38,176 bases of DNA, from contig SSBO01000026.1 of assembly GCA_005281725.1 (NCBI GenBank), positions 1 to 38,176 of the forward strand. The letters run 5' to 3'. This document shows, one piece after another, positions 27,376-38,176 of the stretch. The notes below the pieces were generated by a model, which saw nothing but the letters and a program-made list of their open reading frames with translations, was not told the origin of the DNA and made no database searches. The position numbers and the translations under genes were made by a program. The DNA is from Wuchereria bancrofti (taxonomy: Eukaryota > Nematoda > Chromadorea > Rhabditida > Onchocercidae). Position 1 is the first letter of the stretch, and every line of letters starts with the position of its first letter.

Positions 27376-27714
27376 GTATCTTGTAAGTCAGTGAGTGGAG
27401 TCATTGCGTAATTAATTTATTTTTTTTAAAAAGCATTTCATATAAATTCAAGTATTTCCGTAAAGTGAGAAATTTTTGCGATTGATTTAATATATCTTCT
27501 CTGATAAGTTTAATTCAAAATCAGTTGTTCCTTTTATTATTAAAGGTCAATTTGATTAACCTTTAAACTAATAACATACGTCATTAATAAGCTGTGTGGC
27601 ATGGGAAAATTTATTTGTTATTGTGAATTTTTTTTAGGAAATTGTTTTAAATAAAAAAGACAATTAATAAATTTGTTTAATTATTACATCATTTTATCAG
27701 TTTTTCTGCTTTTC

Positions 27715-27716
27715 AG
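27715..27716 (+). other. Likely spliced-leader acceptor for PP1-like gene
   Basis: TTTTTCTGCTTTTCAG ends about 62 bases before the ATG at 27779, with no donor in between. It fits trans-splicing or a 5' UTR intron. Confidence 0.4.
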
Positions 27717-27778
27717 AAAAAGAGGAACAAAAATTTACAATTTTAATTAATTATTCTATAAAACGATTATTTGAAAAA

Positions 27779-30700
27779 ATGTTGGATGAAAATGAAACAA
27801 CTCAGAAGACTGAAATAGAGGAATCAAGAGTTAGTGTTAAACATTATTATGAAATCTATATAATTTTGGATATATCATATAGAAATGAATGTTTTTGTTT
27901 ATTTTCTAATTTTTTAATTTTTGTTTTTTTTATTTTTTTTTGCAGCCTTTTTACAACAATAATAGATAAATGATTTCTCTTTGCTACTTTCTTTTAAATT
28001 ATTTTTTTTTTTTTGATGTAAACGTTGCTTTTTTTGTGTCCTTTAAAATTTTTTCTTATTGCAATAATTTTAATATTTTAAATTTTTAATGATAATAATT
28101 TTTGTATACCATCATAGATATGTATCTTCTTAAATTTCATTTATCAATCAATTTTTCATATTAAAAAAAAAACTGAAATGAAAGAAAAAAATTTATGCAT
28201 ATTCAAATGTACTGTCATAATATTAATACTATTGTATTATTTAATTTCACAATCATTATGATATATATTTTATGAAAATTTTACCAATGATAAATTAGAT
28301 ACTTTTTTTAGAAAGTTATTAAAGGAAAGAAAAGTGGTAAACCACCAACAGTGAAAGAAATGAATAAATCACAGTTTGTTAAAGAAATTTCCACTGAAAA
28401 AAAGGTTTAATATCATTTCTGTATACCTATATTTTTTCTTTAAATAATTTCAAAAGAAGAATTTTGATAAATTTTATTAAATTAATGATGCATTTTCTCC
28501 CTTTATCTTCCTCTCTCTCTATTAGATTTTAGCTAGTACTACGAGAATTAATCAAGAAACATCTATTGGCTGGTTCAACTCGAATGGAATATGAATTACC
28601 AGATTTACATCAATTATTAACAATGGCAAAAGCATCATTTCAAAAAGTTCCAACATTAGTTGAAGTGCCATGTCCTGTTAATATTTGCGGTGATATTCAT
28701 GGACAGTACGGTGATTTGATGCGTATTTTTGCTGTATGTTTATTTTGATTTTTTTTCTTTCTCTTTTTTTTACATTTTATAGTATTTTTCACTTTAAAAC
28801 TTATTTTTTTTCAAATTGATATAAATTATCATTTTAATTCCTTCAGGAAAGAAATAAAGAATCATATATTATAAAAAAAATATTGGGCTATAAGATAACT
28901 AATTTAATGTAAATGTATATGTTTGTTTAAAATTTATTTTTTGTTTATATTTTATAGTAATTTTCATTTTAAAATTTAGTAACTTTTTTCAAATTGATAT
29001 AAATTATTTAATTTTTTCAAAAGAAAAAAGAAAAAATTGTATGTTATAAAAAAATTGTTAAAATGTATGAATACAATAAAAAAATTGTTATACCACCATT
29101 TTGCTATAAAATAATTTAATACAAATTTTGTTTTTTTGCTGTAACATGTCAATCCAAATATTGATTGATTATCAGCATTATTGAAATATTTAATGATTTA
29201 GTGATCTGTTCTAAGGATTTACAACTAAATAGCAATATTCTAGAAAAAAAGTTATAATCCATATATTCGTTTCACTTAAATCGTTAAATTTCAAAATTTT
29301 ACAATTAAATCTTTTCGCTTGTTGATTATGCTTTTGAATAAATATTGAAATATTATTTCAGTTTTTTTATCATTTCAAAATAGATTAGATGAAGTTCGAT
29401 AGTTAAGCTAATGTGAATTTTAAAACAAATATCAATAATATATTGATATTTGTTTTAAAATTCATTTATCAATGACATTTTAATTAATGTCAAATAATTT
29501 GTTTTGAAATTAATTTATATATAAAATTTAATCATATTTAAAAATTATACATAATTTAGTCATGTGGTTTACCATTCAAAGTACGATATCTATTTTTGGG
29601 CGATTATGTTGATCGTGGTAGACATCCATTGGAAGTAATAGTGCTCCTTTTGGCATGCAAAATACAATTCCCCAAATTTGTTTTTCTCTTACGTGGCAAT
29701 CATGAATTATTTCATATTAATAAGTTTGTTTTAAAGAAAAAAAGCTTTGTTTTTTCTTAACAAACGAAAATAATTTATATAATGAAAATTATTTCTAGAA
29801 TATAAATTATATGGAATGTATTTTTAATAATTATTGTTATTTATTATTTTTTTAAATTAAAATTGCTTATTTATTAGAAATCATCAATAATTAATGAAAA
29901 TAAATCAAAACTTTTATTTTCGTTTTTTTTTTTTAAATTGCTCCTTCCCTATTTATTGCAATAATAATTAAATAACTTTTCCGAAGAAATTCTTAATTCC
30001 TTGACAATAAATTAAAAATGTTTTATTTCTAGTTATGCAACAAAAGCACACACATACATATATACATACACACACACATAAATTTTTCCTTGATAATTGA
30101 TAATTAAATAATTTAAAAATAATTTAAATTTCAAAATTAGGACATATGGTTTCGCAGCAGAAATCAGGACACGTTATCGTATTCAAGCTGATGCACAAGG
30201 TTTATATAATCATTTCAATGAAGTTTTTGCCGAAATGCCATTAGCAGCAATTGTTGCAGGCAAAATATTATGCATGCATGGTGGCTTATCACCAGAATTG
30301 AATTCTTTAAATGATATTAGAAATATTAAAAGGTTTTTTAAAATTTGTCTTAAAATTACAAATCACAAGCAAAAATGAAACTTTTTTTTGAAAGCTAGAA
30401 ATCAATAAAAGTTTTTTTAAGAATCATTGAGCAGTGTTACTCATATACTGACTGTAGTTAATTAAGGCTTTTCTATCTGTCCTCTTTCTTTTTTCTTTCT
30501 TTTTTTCGTTCACTAATTCTGAAAATATCTGAAACTTNTCGTTAAATTTCAAAATTTTACAATTAAATCTTTTCGCTTGTTGATTATGCTTTTGAATAAA
30601 TATTGAAATATTATTTCAGTTTTTTTATCATTTCAAAATAGATTAGATGAAGTTCGATAGTTAAGCTAATGTGAATTTTAAAACAAATATCAATAATATA

Positions 30701-33574
30701 TTGATATTTGTTTTAAAATTCATTTATCAATGACATTTTAATTAATGTCAAATAATTTGTTTTGAAATTAATTTATATATAAAATTTAATCATATTTAAA
30801 AATTATACATAATTTAGTCATGTGGTTTACCATTCAAAGTACGATATCTATTTTTGGGCGATTATGTTGATCGTGGTAGACATCCATTGGAAGTAATAGT
30901 GCTCCTTTTGGCATGCAAAATACAATTCCCCAAATTTGTTTTTCTCTTACGTGGCAATCATGAATTATTTCATATTAATAAGTTTGTTTTAAAGAAAAAA
31001 AGCTTTGTTTTTTCTTAACAAACGAAAATAATTTATATAATGAAAATTATTTCTAGAATATAAATTATATGGAATGTATTTTTAATAATTATTGTTATTT
31101 ATTATTTTTTTAAATTAAAATTGCTTATTTATTAGAAATCATCAATAATTAATGAAAATAAATCAAAACTTTTATTTTCGTTTTTTTTTTTTAAATTGCT
31201 CCTTCCCTATTTATTGCAATAATAATTAAATAACTTTTCCGAAGAAATTCTTAATTCCTTGACAATAAATTAAAAATGTTTTATTTCTAGTTATGCAACA
31301 AAAGCACACACATACATATATACATACACACACACATAAATTTTTCCTTGATAATTGATAATTAAATAATTTAAAAATAATTTAAATTTCAAAATTAGGA
31401 CATATGGTTTCGCAGCAGAAATCAGGACACGTTATCGTATTCAAGCTGATGCACAAGGTTTATATAATCATTTCAATGAAGTTTTTGCCGAAATGCCATT
31501 AGCAGCAATTGTTGCAGGCAAAATATTATGCATGCATGGTGGCTTATCACCAGAATTGAATTCTTTAAATGATATTAGAAATATTAAAAGGTTTTTTAAA
31601 ATTTGTCTTAAAATTACAAATCACAAGCAAAAATGAAACTTTTTTTTGAAAGCTAGAAATCAATAAAAGTTTTTTTAAGAATCATTGAGCAGTGTTACTC
31701 ATATACTGACTGTAGTTAATTAAGGCTTTTCTATCTGTCCTCTTTCTTTTTTCTTTCTTTTTTTCGTTCACTAATTCTGAAAATATCTGAAACTTTCTAA
31801 TATTTAAATGATAATTTATGATCTATGGTATATATAAAATAATTTATAATTAATTCAATGTTTTTAATTCAATATTATAATTAATTCGATATTTTTAGCA
31901 TAACTTTTTTAGGCCACTAAGAATGGTAAAAGGTTTAGCGCAGGATTTACTTTGGGCAGATCCGGAAACCGGTGCAAAAGGTTTCCAGCGGAATCAAATT
32001 CGTGGTGTTTCATGGGTTTTTGGTGAGAATGCTGTGCATGAAAAGATCAAACAACTTGGCATTGATATGGTTATACGAGCACATCAAGTAATTTATATAT
32101 TAATTGTTTAGCATATAAATTTTATTAAAAAAATTATTATTCAAATTTCTATTTTAAAAAAAATTAATTTCAAAATTAATGTTATTATTTTATAGTAGAA
32201 AAAAAACAATATCTGTCTCTTATTTATTTATTTTTAAATATTGTTAATCAATTAGATCTTTACATATTACGTAGGAATATTTGACTAACTAACTAATTCA
32301 GTAAATTCAAGAGCTGTTAATAGTTCTTCAGATATTACTAACTTAATAAATGTTTAACTTTTTTTACAAAAGTCTTTTTCTTTTTTGAAACTTCTTTTTT
32401 TCTTTACAGTATTATTTCATTTTTTTTTGTTAGTAATAAATTTTATATATTCAGAATGTTTATTGGTTATTTTGATGATACCTGTAATTAATAGGATAAA
32501 TTCGTTATTCCCTAAAGCAAAAGGATAGTTTAGAGTAATTTCAAAACAATTATACTTTGCCTAATTTGGTTGCACCAAAATTGTGATGGCATTTTTTGTT
32601 TCAAAATGAGATTTTTCACACTCTGTTTTTCTTTGCTTCACTGAAATTTTAAGAAAAATTAATTCAGCTACTACTTAATGCGATTAAAATAATCATGAAA
32701 TACTGTAACTGAAAATATTTAGATTAGACTTCCTATTAGTATAATCATTAATTAATTAATTAATGCTATCTTACAGGTTGTCGAATTTGGTTATGCATTT
32801 TTTGCGAATCGTAAGCTTATAACTGTCTTCTCAGCTGCACGATATCACGAAGATCTTTGTAATTTTGCTGCTGTTGTCGTTGTTAGTTAATTAAAATTAC
32901 TTTCACATAGCAATTAGATAATTTTCACTAAACTCCGGGAATTATTTTTTTTAATTTCATAATGAATATAATTATTATTCCAATTCAGGTATAATTATTA
33001 TTTTGATCTAGTGTTTTTGTCGTTGTTTTGTTGTTTGTTATTATTATCATCATTATTCATTATCATTATCACTATCATTATTATTATTAATTATTATTGT
33101 TGTTATTATAATCATTATTATTATTATTGGTGCTGTTAATGTTAAACATTTCTTAATTGATTAAATTATAGTAAATATTAATGAAATATTTATTTTAGAT
33201 ATGATGTAAATTTTAAGCGTATTTAAGCATGATATCGTAATTATTAGTTTATCTTGAAATATGGCTTATAAGTTTGAAATATAGGTCGTAAAAAAAAGAA
33301 AAAGAAAGCAAAAATTTTTAATGAAAAATGACATAAATAGACGTAGCAATTGCAAATATTGGTGCTTTTATCAAAGGAATTTTTTTTGGAGGAGAAAAAG
33401 GAAAGTATTTGAAATTTTTGAAGAAAGCAAAGGTATTATTTATGGTTACAGGTAGATAGCCATTTGGAATTATCATTTCTACAACTTAAGCCAAGCGAAT
33501 ATGAGCAGCAACGAAAGGAAAAGCTCGTACCAACAGCAGATGTTGAAGATGATTTAGAGGATGATAAAATTTAA
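27779..33574 (+). CDS. PP1-like Ser/Thr protein phosphatase, divergent, about 369 aa
   Basis: Exons: 27779-27835 (least certain), 28312-28404, 28533-28733, 29560-29723, 30141-30332, 31913-32087, 32777-32881, 33452-33574; phases match. The copies of exons 4 and 5 at 30818-30981 and 31399-31590 are contig-overlap artefacts. Metal and catalytic motifs are intact: [26 protein letters not shown] and R-A-H-Q, so it should be an active metallophosphatase. Departures from canonical PP1: F-S-A-A-R-Y-H-E-D replaces S-A-P-N-Y-C-G-E (the Cys that reacts with microcystin is His), L-F-H-I-N-K-T-Y-G-F after R-G-N-H-E, a basic N-terminal extension and an acidic C-terminal tail (E-D-D-L-E-D-D-K). Nematodes have many lineage-specific PP1-like genes, several expressed in sperm, but expression cannot be inferred here. 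Confidence 0.9.
29281..30537. repeat. Contig-overlap copy 1 in PP1-like gene (1257 bp)
   Basis: Identical to 30539-31795 at an offset of 1258, ending at a single N. It covers exon 4, exon 5 and their introns. Confidence 0.9.
29414..29464. repeat. Perfect 24-bp hairpin in PP1-like intron 3
   Basis: The arms 29414-29437 and 29441-29464 are perfect complements around a 3-base loop. A smaller TGACATT/AATGTCA inverted pair follows at once (about 29473-29492). The same structure recurs at 30672-30722 because of the contig overlap. Confidence 0.85.
30538..30538. other. Single N, contig junction 3
   Basis: One undetermined base between GAAACTT and TCGTTAAATTTC. Sequence restarts at the equivalent of 29281. 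Confidence 0.95.
30539..31795. repeat. Contig-overlap copy 2 in PP1-like gene
   Basis: Repeats 29281-30537, then continues into unique sequence holding exon 6. Read literally, it would give a phosphatase with its metal-site exons twice. Confidence 0.9.
33039..33135. repeat. ATT/ATC trinucleotide-like microsatellite
   Basis: Interrupted TTATTATTATCATC... run in the last intron of the PP1-like gene. Confidence 0.75.
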
Positions 33575-33593
33575 ATACATATATATTTATCAA

Positions 33594-33599
33594 AATAAA
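33594..33599 (+). terminator. Poly(A) signal of PP1-like gene
   Basis: AATAAA lies 20 bases after the TAA stop at 33572-33574, a normal position for a short nematode 3' UTR. Confidence 0.55.
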
Positions 33600-36350
33600 C
33601 ATAAGAGAATTTTAGTGATGAATTCGAAGGTTACATGACACTGACGTAATTTTTTTTTTCGAAAAAATAAATTAAAATGCATATACTTGAAATTTTTCAA
33701 AAAATAATTAAATATAAAATATATACATTTCAATTTTGTGCTTGCAGTGAATTTACACAGAAATTCAATATGACATATGATATGATAGTATTTAGAAAAA
33801 CTGATGAAATAATTCATAACCGAAATAGATGTATTAAAAATTTAACAGCAAATGACTACTATTTCATGCTAGTTGACAACGATAAATGAATAAACTGGAA
33901 ATTAAAATGCTATCAATATTATTCAAACAATTATGTTAGAATCAGTGGTGTAATGATTAATCGGTAGTTTTAAATTTTCTTGATTATTAAGTATTTTGGA
34001 ATAGAAATAGAGAAATATTGACTTCAACAATGGAATTTTACATAATTTTTATAATGTAAAAATAAATATATCGTATTTCTCTCTTAAAACAATTATTTTA
34101 CTGATTTTTTGAAAAGACAGCTGGAAAGAAATGATCCTAGCAAAGAAAAAATGGTTCTATATTATTATATATTAAATTTTTTTTTATTAGAAATAATCAC
34201 TTAAAAATTTAATTATTAAGATTTATATTATTAAAATTATATTAAAATCTATATTAAAATTTATTAGAAATAATCACTTAAAAATTTAAAAAAGAAGAAA
34301 GAGTATAATAGAATAGAAGTTAGTTAATTGTTTTAAAATCTATTGAAAATTCTGAAATATTTTGACGAGTCGTAACAATGAATCGTTTTTTTAATTTTAG
34401 GAAAAAAAAATTAGAAAAGAAATGGTGTAATTCCTGCATCTATCATTTTAATCATCATCATCCAATCTGAGTTTTATGATTTTTTCAGAGCATACAATAT
34501 CAAAAAAAAGAAAAAGTCATATTTTCGAAAGAAATTCTAAAATTAGATTAAACTAAAAGAAAATCAGCAATTCATTTCCGCTAATTTTACTCTCAATTCG
34601 AATAAAAATAAAAATATTGCAAAAATTAAAAAAAGAACCGTTCTCAAAAAAAAACCACAATAGAAGAACAAAAGAAGAAAAACCGAAAAAATTAATCCAT
34701 CTTTTACTTTTTAAATGAATGAATAAGCTTCGCTTGAATTTCATATTATTTATTCAGGAAATGTTTAATAAATATATTCAGCAAATTTTTGTAATGATAG
34801 AATTACTTGAGAAGGAATTTATTTACAAAATTTTTTCTTTTTCTATTTCATTTCTATATCAATTTCATTGTTTTCAGTATGAGAAAAGGATAAATCCTCT
34901 TTTAATACTTTTATACTGCGATAATTTTAGAAATGCAATATAAATATTAGCATAGTAAATTCTCAAAGTTATAATAATTATATAATAAATATAAAATAAT
35001 TATTGTCTCATTGGCAATAATAAGTCTAAAACACTAAGATTTAATGTTAAACTTATTCTCATGCTTTAAAAATAATAAAAAGAAGTTAAGTTTTAAATCA
35101 TTAAACTTTTAAACAGTAGAAATAATTTAATTGAAGGAGAGGGGGAGAAGATAGGGAAATAGAAGGAGATAAATAAAGACAGAAAAAGAAAAACTGGAAT
35201 ACGGTAAAATGATACTGCAACTATCATCACAAATGATCAAAATTGAAAAAAAAGAAAATTAAGATTTTTTTTGAATAACTCTTAATAAATACTTTTCACT
35301 GTTATCTTTTTTCGGGAAATTTTTCGGTATTTTATAAAAATTTGTCATACTGTGAAAATTTTTCAAAAAAAGAAAATCTAAAAATTAACTATGAAAAGAA
35401 TAAAATAAAAATTATAGGACATAAGAAAATATTTGAACATAAATACTGAATATTTTCAATTGGAAAATTTGAGAGAAAAGATCAAAATTGATTGGATCAT
35501 ATATGAAAATTTCTCTATTGGTTCGGAATGCGTTGCGTCGCCTGAAATATTTAATTTTAATAAACTATATTCTTTATAATGATTTAATATTATTTTGAAA
35601 AAACAAATAATGATTTATTCAGTTTAGCAAATAATGATTTATTCAATTTATTCAATTTAACATTTAAGAAAATGAACGTAAATAACGTTTTTTTAATTTT
35701 ATTCCTCTTTAATTTATCATCCAAATATTGCAAAATTTATCAAAATTTCTTCGTAAGTAAAGTTTATAATGTAAAAAAACCCGTTGTACATTGGAATTCA
35801 CAGAAACATTATTGAAGATAATATTCTCAAAAATTTAATATAAGCTAAAAACTTGTTAACTACTGCTAATTATTTGATCACTAAACAAAAAAAAAAATGA
35901 TTTAATGATTTGGTTAATGATGATTGATATGAAAGAATAAAATTAATTATTATTTTAAGAAGTTAGATTTATAATTTAAATTATATATTTTCAAAAAAAA
36001 AAGAAAACGAGTTACTTTATGTGTATTTATTATATAAATTATATATTGTAATCCAAAAGAATGATATGGATGAATTATTAAAAATAATTTTTGTTAATCT
36101 TTCTAAATAATCATAAACTAATTTTGATATTGATTATATACAGATACTATAATAATTTAATAGACAGAAAATTTTTTAATCTATATGATGAAATTTTAAA
36201 TCACATATTTTTAAATCTTATCATAAAATTTAATTTACATGAAATGATTGTATTTTATGAAAGAAATTTTAAAAGTCAATTAAAAGTGTATAAAAAAAGA
36301 AACTTACATAGAAAAGTAGAGGATAACTAATGCAATAATGATAATACTAC
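33600..36350. other. AT-rich interval between convergent genes, nothing recognised
   Basis: The open frames here (33677-33889, 34719-34943, 36091-36330 on plus and others) are short, F/I/K/N-rich and follow base composition. The missing 3' exons of the AIG1-like gene should lie in this interval on the minus strand, but I could not identify them. Confidence 0.5.
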
Positions 36351-37633
36351 CAATCTTTCGTGAAGGTGCTCGATGAAAGTTAAAAGTGTATCAACCAGAA
36401 TGAATGGTAATGGTGCAGTATGAGTGATATAATTCATAAAAGGTGGAATTAACTCTTCAGCCCATTTTGGTATTACTAATGTTGGTTCCAAAGCATATAA
36501 AGACCAAAAAAGTAAACAGGTTATCTGAAATTTGTTGGAAATTTTTATCAAATTATATGAAAGAGAATATTTCAATATTTTTAATTATTTTTGTTTTTTT
36601 TCTGGCTTAGTTTGTTTTAAATTAATCAAATGTTAAAAAATTGTCGAATTAAGTATTATTAAAAAAATAACTTCAAATAGCACTCATTTTTAATTAATCC
36701 GTTTTTCCATTTTTTTCGCTTAATGTAATACATTTTTCAATTTTATTGTTTAATGATAAGCAAAATGAGTAATAAAGAAGAACAGTAGAATGAGGAATAA
36801 ACTTTAATAATAGTTTTGTTTAATTTCATTTAACATAATTAGATGATATTAAATAAAAATTTCGAAATATTTTTAATTTAAAAAATTTTAAATTTATTGA
36901 AAAACCAATAAAATGAAACATACAGCACCAACAGGTAAGACGCTAGTAAAATACATGAAATCAGAAATTTGATGAAGTTTCGAATTACGCCAATAACTTG
37001 GCGTTGTTGGATGCTTTTTATGTGGTCCACGATCGGTTGTTTCACGTAATGTATCCATCAATGCACATATGAAGCACATTGCATAATATACTGTTTGTAA
37101 AACCTAAAATTTTAATTTAATTCAAGTAGCATTAAATTAATTTATTCAATTATAATATCATAAAGTAGTTTTTCTATAGTAAATAAAGATGTATTAGTAG
37201 TAGTAGGGAAGATATTAATTAGACTTAGTAATAAGAGGAAAGATAAGAATTAGTGCTAAGAATAATTCAAAAAAAGAAACAATAAATAAATAAATGTAAA
37301 CAAATGAAATATCAAAAGAATGAGGAAATTTCGAAATTCATCAGTGTTCTTAAAATTGGAATAATTCATAACAATCCAATAAATCTGGAAGATGAATAAT
37401 TTTGCATGATTTTTACTTTGGTTTTACTTTAGTTTATTTTGATCATTTAATAAATTACTTTTCGAAATTTTGGTATTTTATAGATCCTTATTTTTTACTA
37501 CAAGGGGATATATAGTTGGTGAATATAAAAAAACTTCATTATAAATTTCATAAAATTTACAAAGTTTTCTTTTGTTAAGAATTTTAGAAATTTTTAACAC
37601 CATCAAATACAGCAATGGTAAAAGATTTATTCC
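36351..37633 (-). CDS. AIG1/ADTRP (FAR-17a) family membrane protein, partial
   Basis: Two secure exons in phase 0: 37103-36924 (V-L-Q-T-V-Y-Y-A-M, then D-F-M-Y-F-T-S-V-L-P-V-G-A) and 36524-36351 (F-W-S-L-Y-A-L-E-P, I-P-K-W, N-Y-I-T-H-T-A-P-L-P-F-I-L-V). A probable 35-nt exon at 37633-37599 joins in frame. The order V-L-Q-T-V-Y-Y ... F-P-V-G ... F-W-x-x-Y-A ... N-H-x-x-H-T-x-x-x-P-F is that of androgen-induced gene 1 / ADTRP, six-span ER proteins with atypical Thr-His hydrolase activity on fatty-acid esters of hydroxy fatty acids. The H-T of N-Y-I-T-H-T is consistent with the conserved His region. The first membrane span and the C-terminal exons were not found. No lesions are visible in what is present. 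Confidence 0.8.
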
Positions 37634-37989
37634 CTAAAAAAAAGGAAAAAAAATACGATTTTGGTTAACAATCTAATTAATTAATCCATTTACTATCAAT
37701 AAAATTTTGGAAATATGTCTTAAAATTCAAAATTTTGAAAGAAAAAAAAATTTCAATTTATACTAAATTTCTCCTTTTCAGGCGAATAGATGCATTTTTA
37801 AATATTTCAAAACACTTTATAATGCTGAAAAGACAATGAAATAAAAGTATTATATCATTTCTAACTTTTTCTCTCGGGAAATATTAAAAGTTGTAAAGTT
37901 AGATATTTTTATATGTGCAGTGTGCTTAAAACAAATAATATAATAGAAATCTTATCACGAAATAAAACAAACGAAAGACTTGAATGTGA

Positions 37990-38001
37990 CACGTGCACGT
38001 G
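37990..38001. promoter_or_regulatory. Two abutting E-boxes (CACGTGCACGTG)
   Basis: CACGTG occurs twice back to back about 350 bp upstream of the most 5' AIG1-like exon seen, in a patch richer in G+C and CpG (about 37987-38066) than its surroundings. CACGTG is the core site of bHLH factors such as Myc/Max and TFEB/HLH-30 families. That it regulates the AIG1-like gene is inferred from position only. Confidence 0.4.
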
Positions 38002-38176
38002 ATATTAGACGCTTCTCCACATAATACGTGTTAAATCACGAGTAATGCGTATTAATTTACGAGAGATAATGAAACTTGAGCTCTTCTTATTTCTCTTTTT
38101 CTTTATGATTAATTTTTTTAGACTCAGTGTGTTTAAATTTCTGTCTCTATTGAAATAAATGTTTTAATTGAACATC

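Noticed and set aside
32777..32890. PP1-like protein ending at the TAA just after exon 7
   Set aside because: A donor at 32882 joins in phase to 33452, which encodes the expected [10 protein letters not shown] continuation of PP1 catalytic domains.
36091..36330. 79-aa plus-strand open frame
   Set aside because: Composition follows AT-rich DNA (F, I, L, N, K); no splice or family support.

Overview
This is eukaryotic DNA, very AT-rich, with short phase-consistent introns (GT..AG) and T-rich 3' splice sites just upstream of several start codons, as expected for spliced-leader trans-splicing. The BEL/Pao retroelement with an env-like third gene, the HRPK-1-like KH protein and a divergent PP1-like phosphatase all suggest a nematode. 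A spirurid/filarial-type worm is my best guess, but the species cannot be read from the window.

Layout. 1-9237: an old BEL/Pao LTR retrotransposon arranged env tail - LTR - gag - protease - RT - RNase H - integrase - env - LTR, with many frameshifts and stops. 9413-11242 (-): an intron-bearing Aurora-type kinase pseudogene whose 3' end is missing on the retroelement side. ~11640-12272 (-): a broken MADF-domain gene. 13737-17066 (-): an apparently intact eight-exon hnRNP K homologue (three KH domains, 345 aa). 17755-21972: one stretch of sequence present in up to three identical copies separated by single N bases, almost certainly unmerged overlapping contigs. It contains a CCCH zinc-finger gene resembling nucleoporin NUP42 (best copy 20867-22230, +). 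23339-24201 (+): a decayed 5' half of cyclin C. 25298-25445: GAATT/GAAT microsatellite. 25447-27375: a near-perfect inverted repeat with ~870-bp arms around a 17-bp satellite array. 27779-33574 (+): an eight-exon PP1-like Ser/Thr phosphatase (about 369 aa once an artefactual 1257-bp contig overlap at 30538 is removed). 36351-37633 (-): part of an AIG1/ADTRP (FAR-17a) family membrane protein.

Relationships. The intact genes look like separate housekeeping or regulatory loci, not an operon: hnRNP K and the NUP42-like gene are divergent, and PP1-like and AIG1-like are convergent. The strongest higher-order signal is the mixture of three unprocessed decaying cell-cycle/DNA-binding genes, an old retroelement, a large palindrome, contig-overlap artefacts and a divergent PP1. 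This could be a degenerating region such as a sex-limited chromosome or a recent segmental duplication, which is inference only. I found no CRISPR, tRNA or rRNA, and no evident novel defence-type system.
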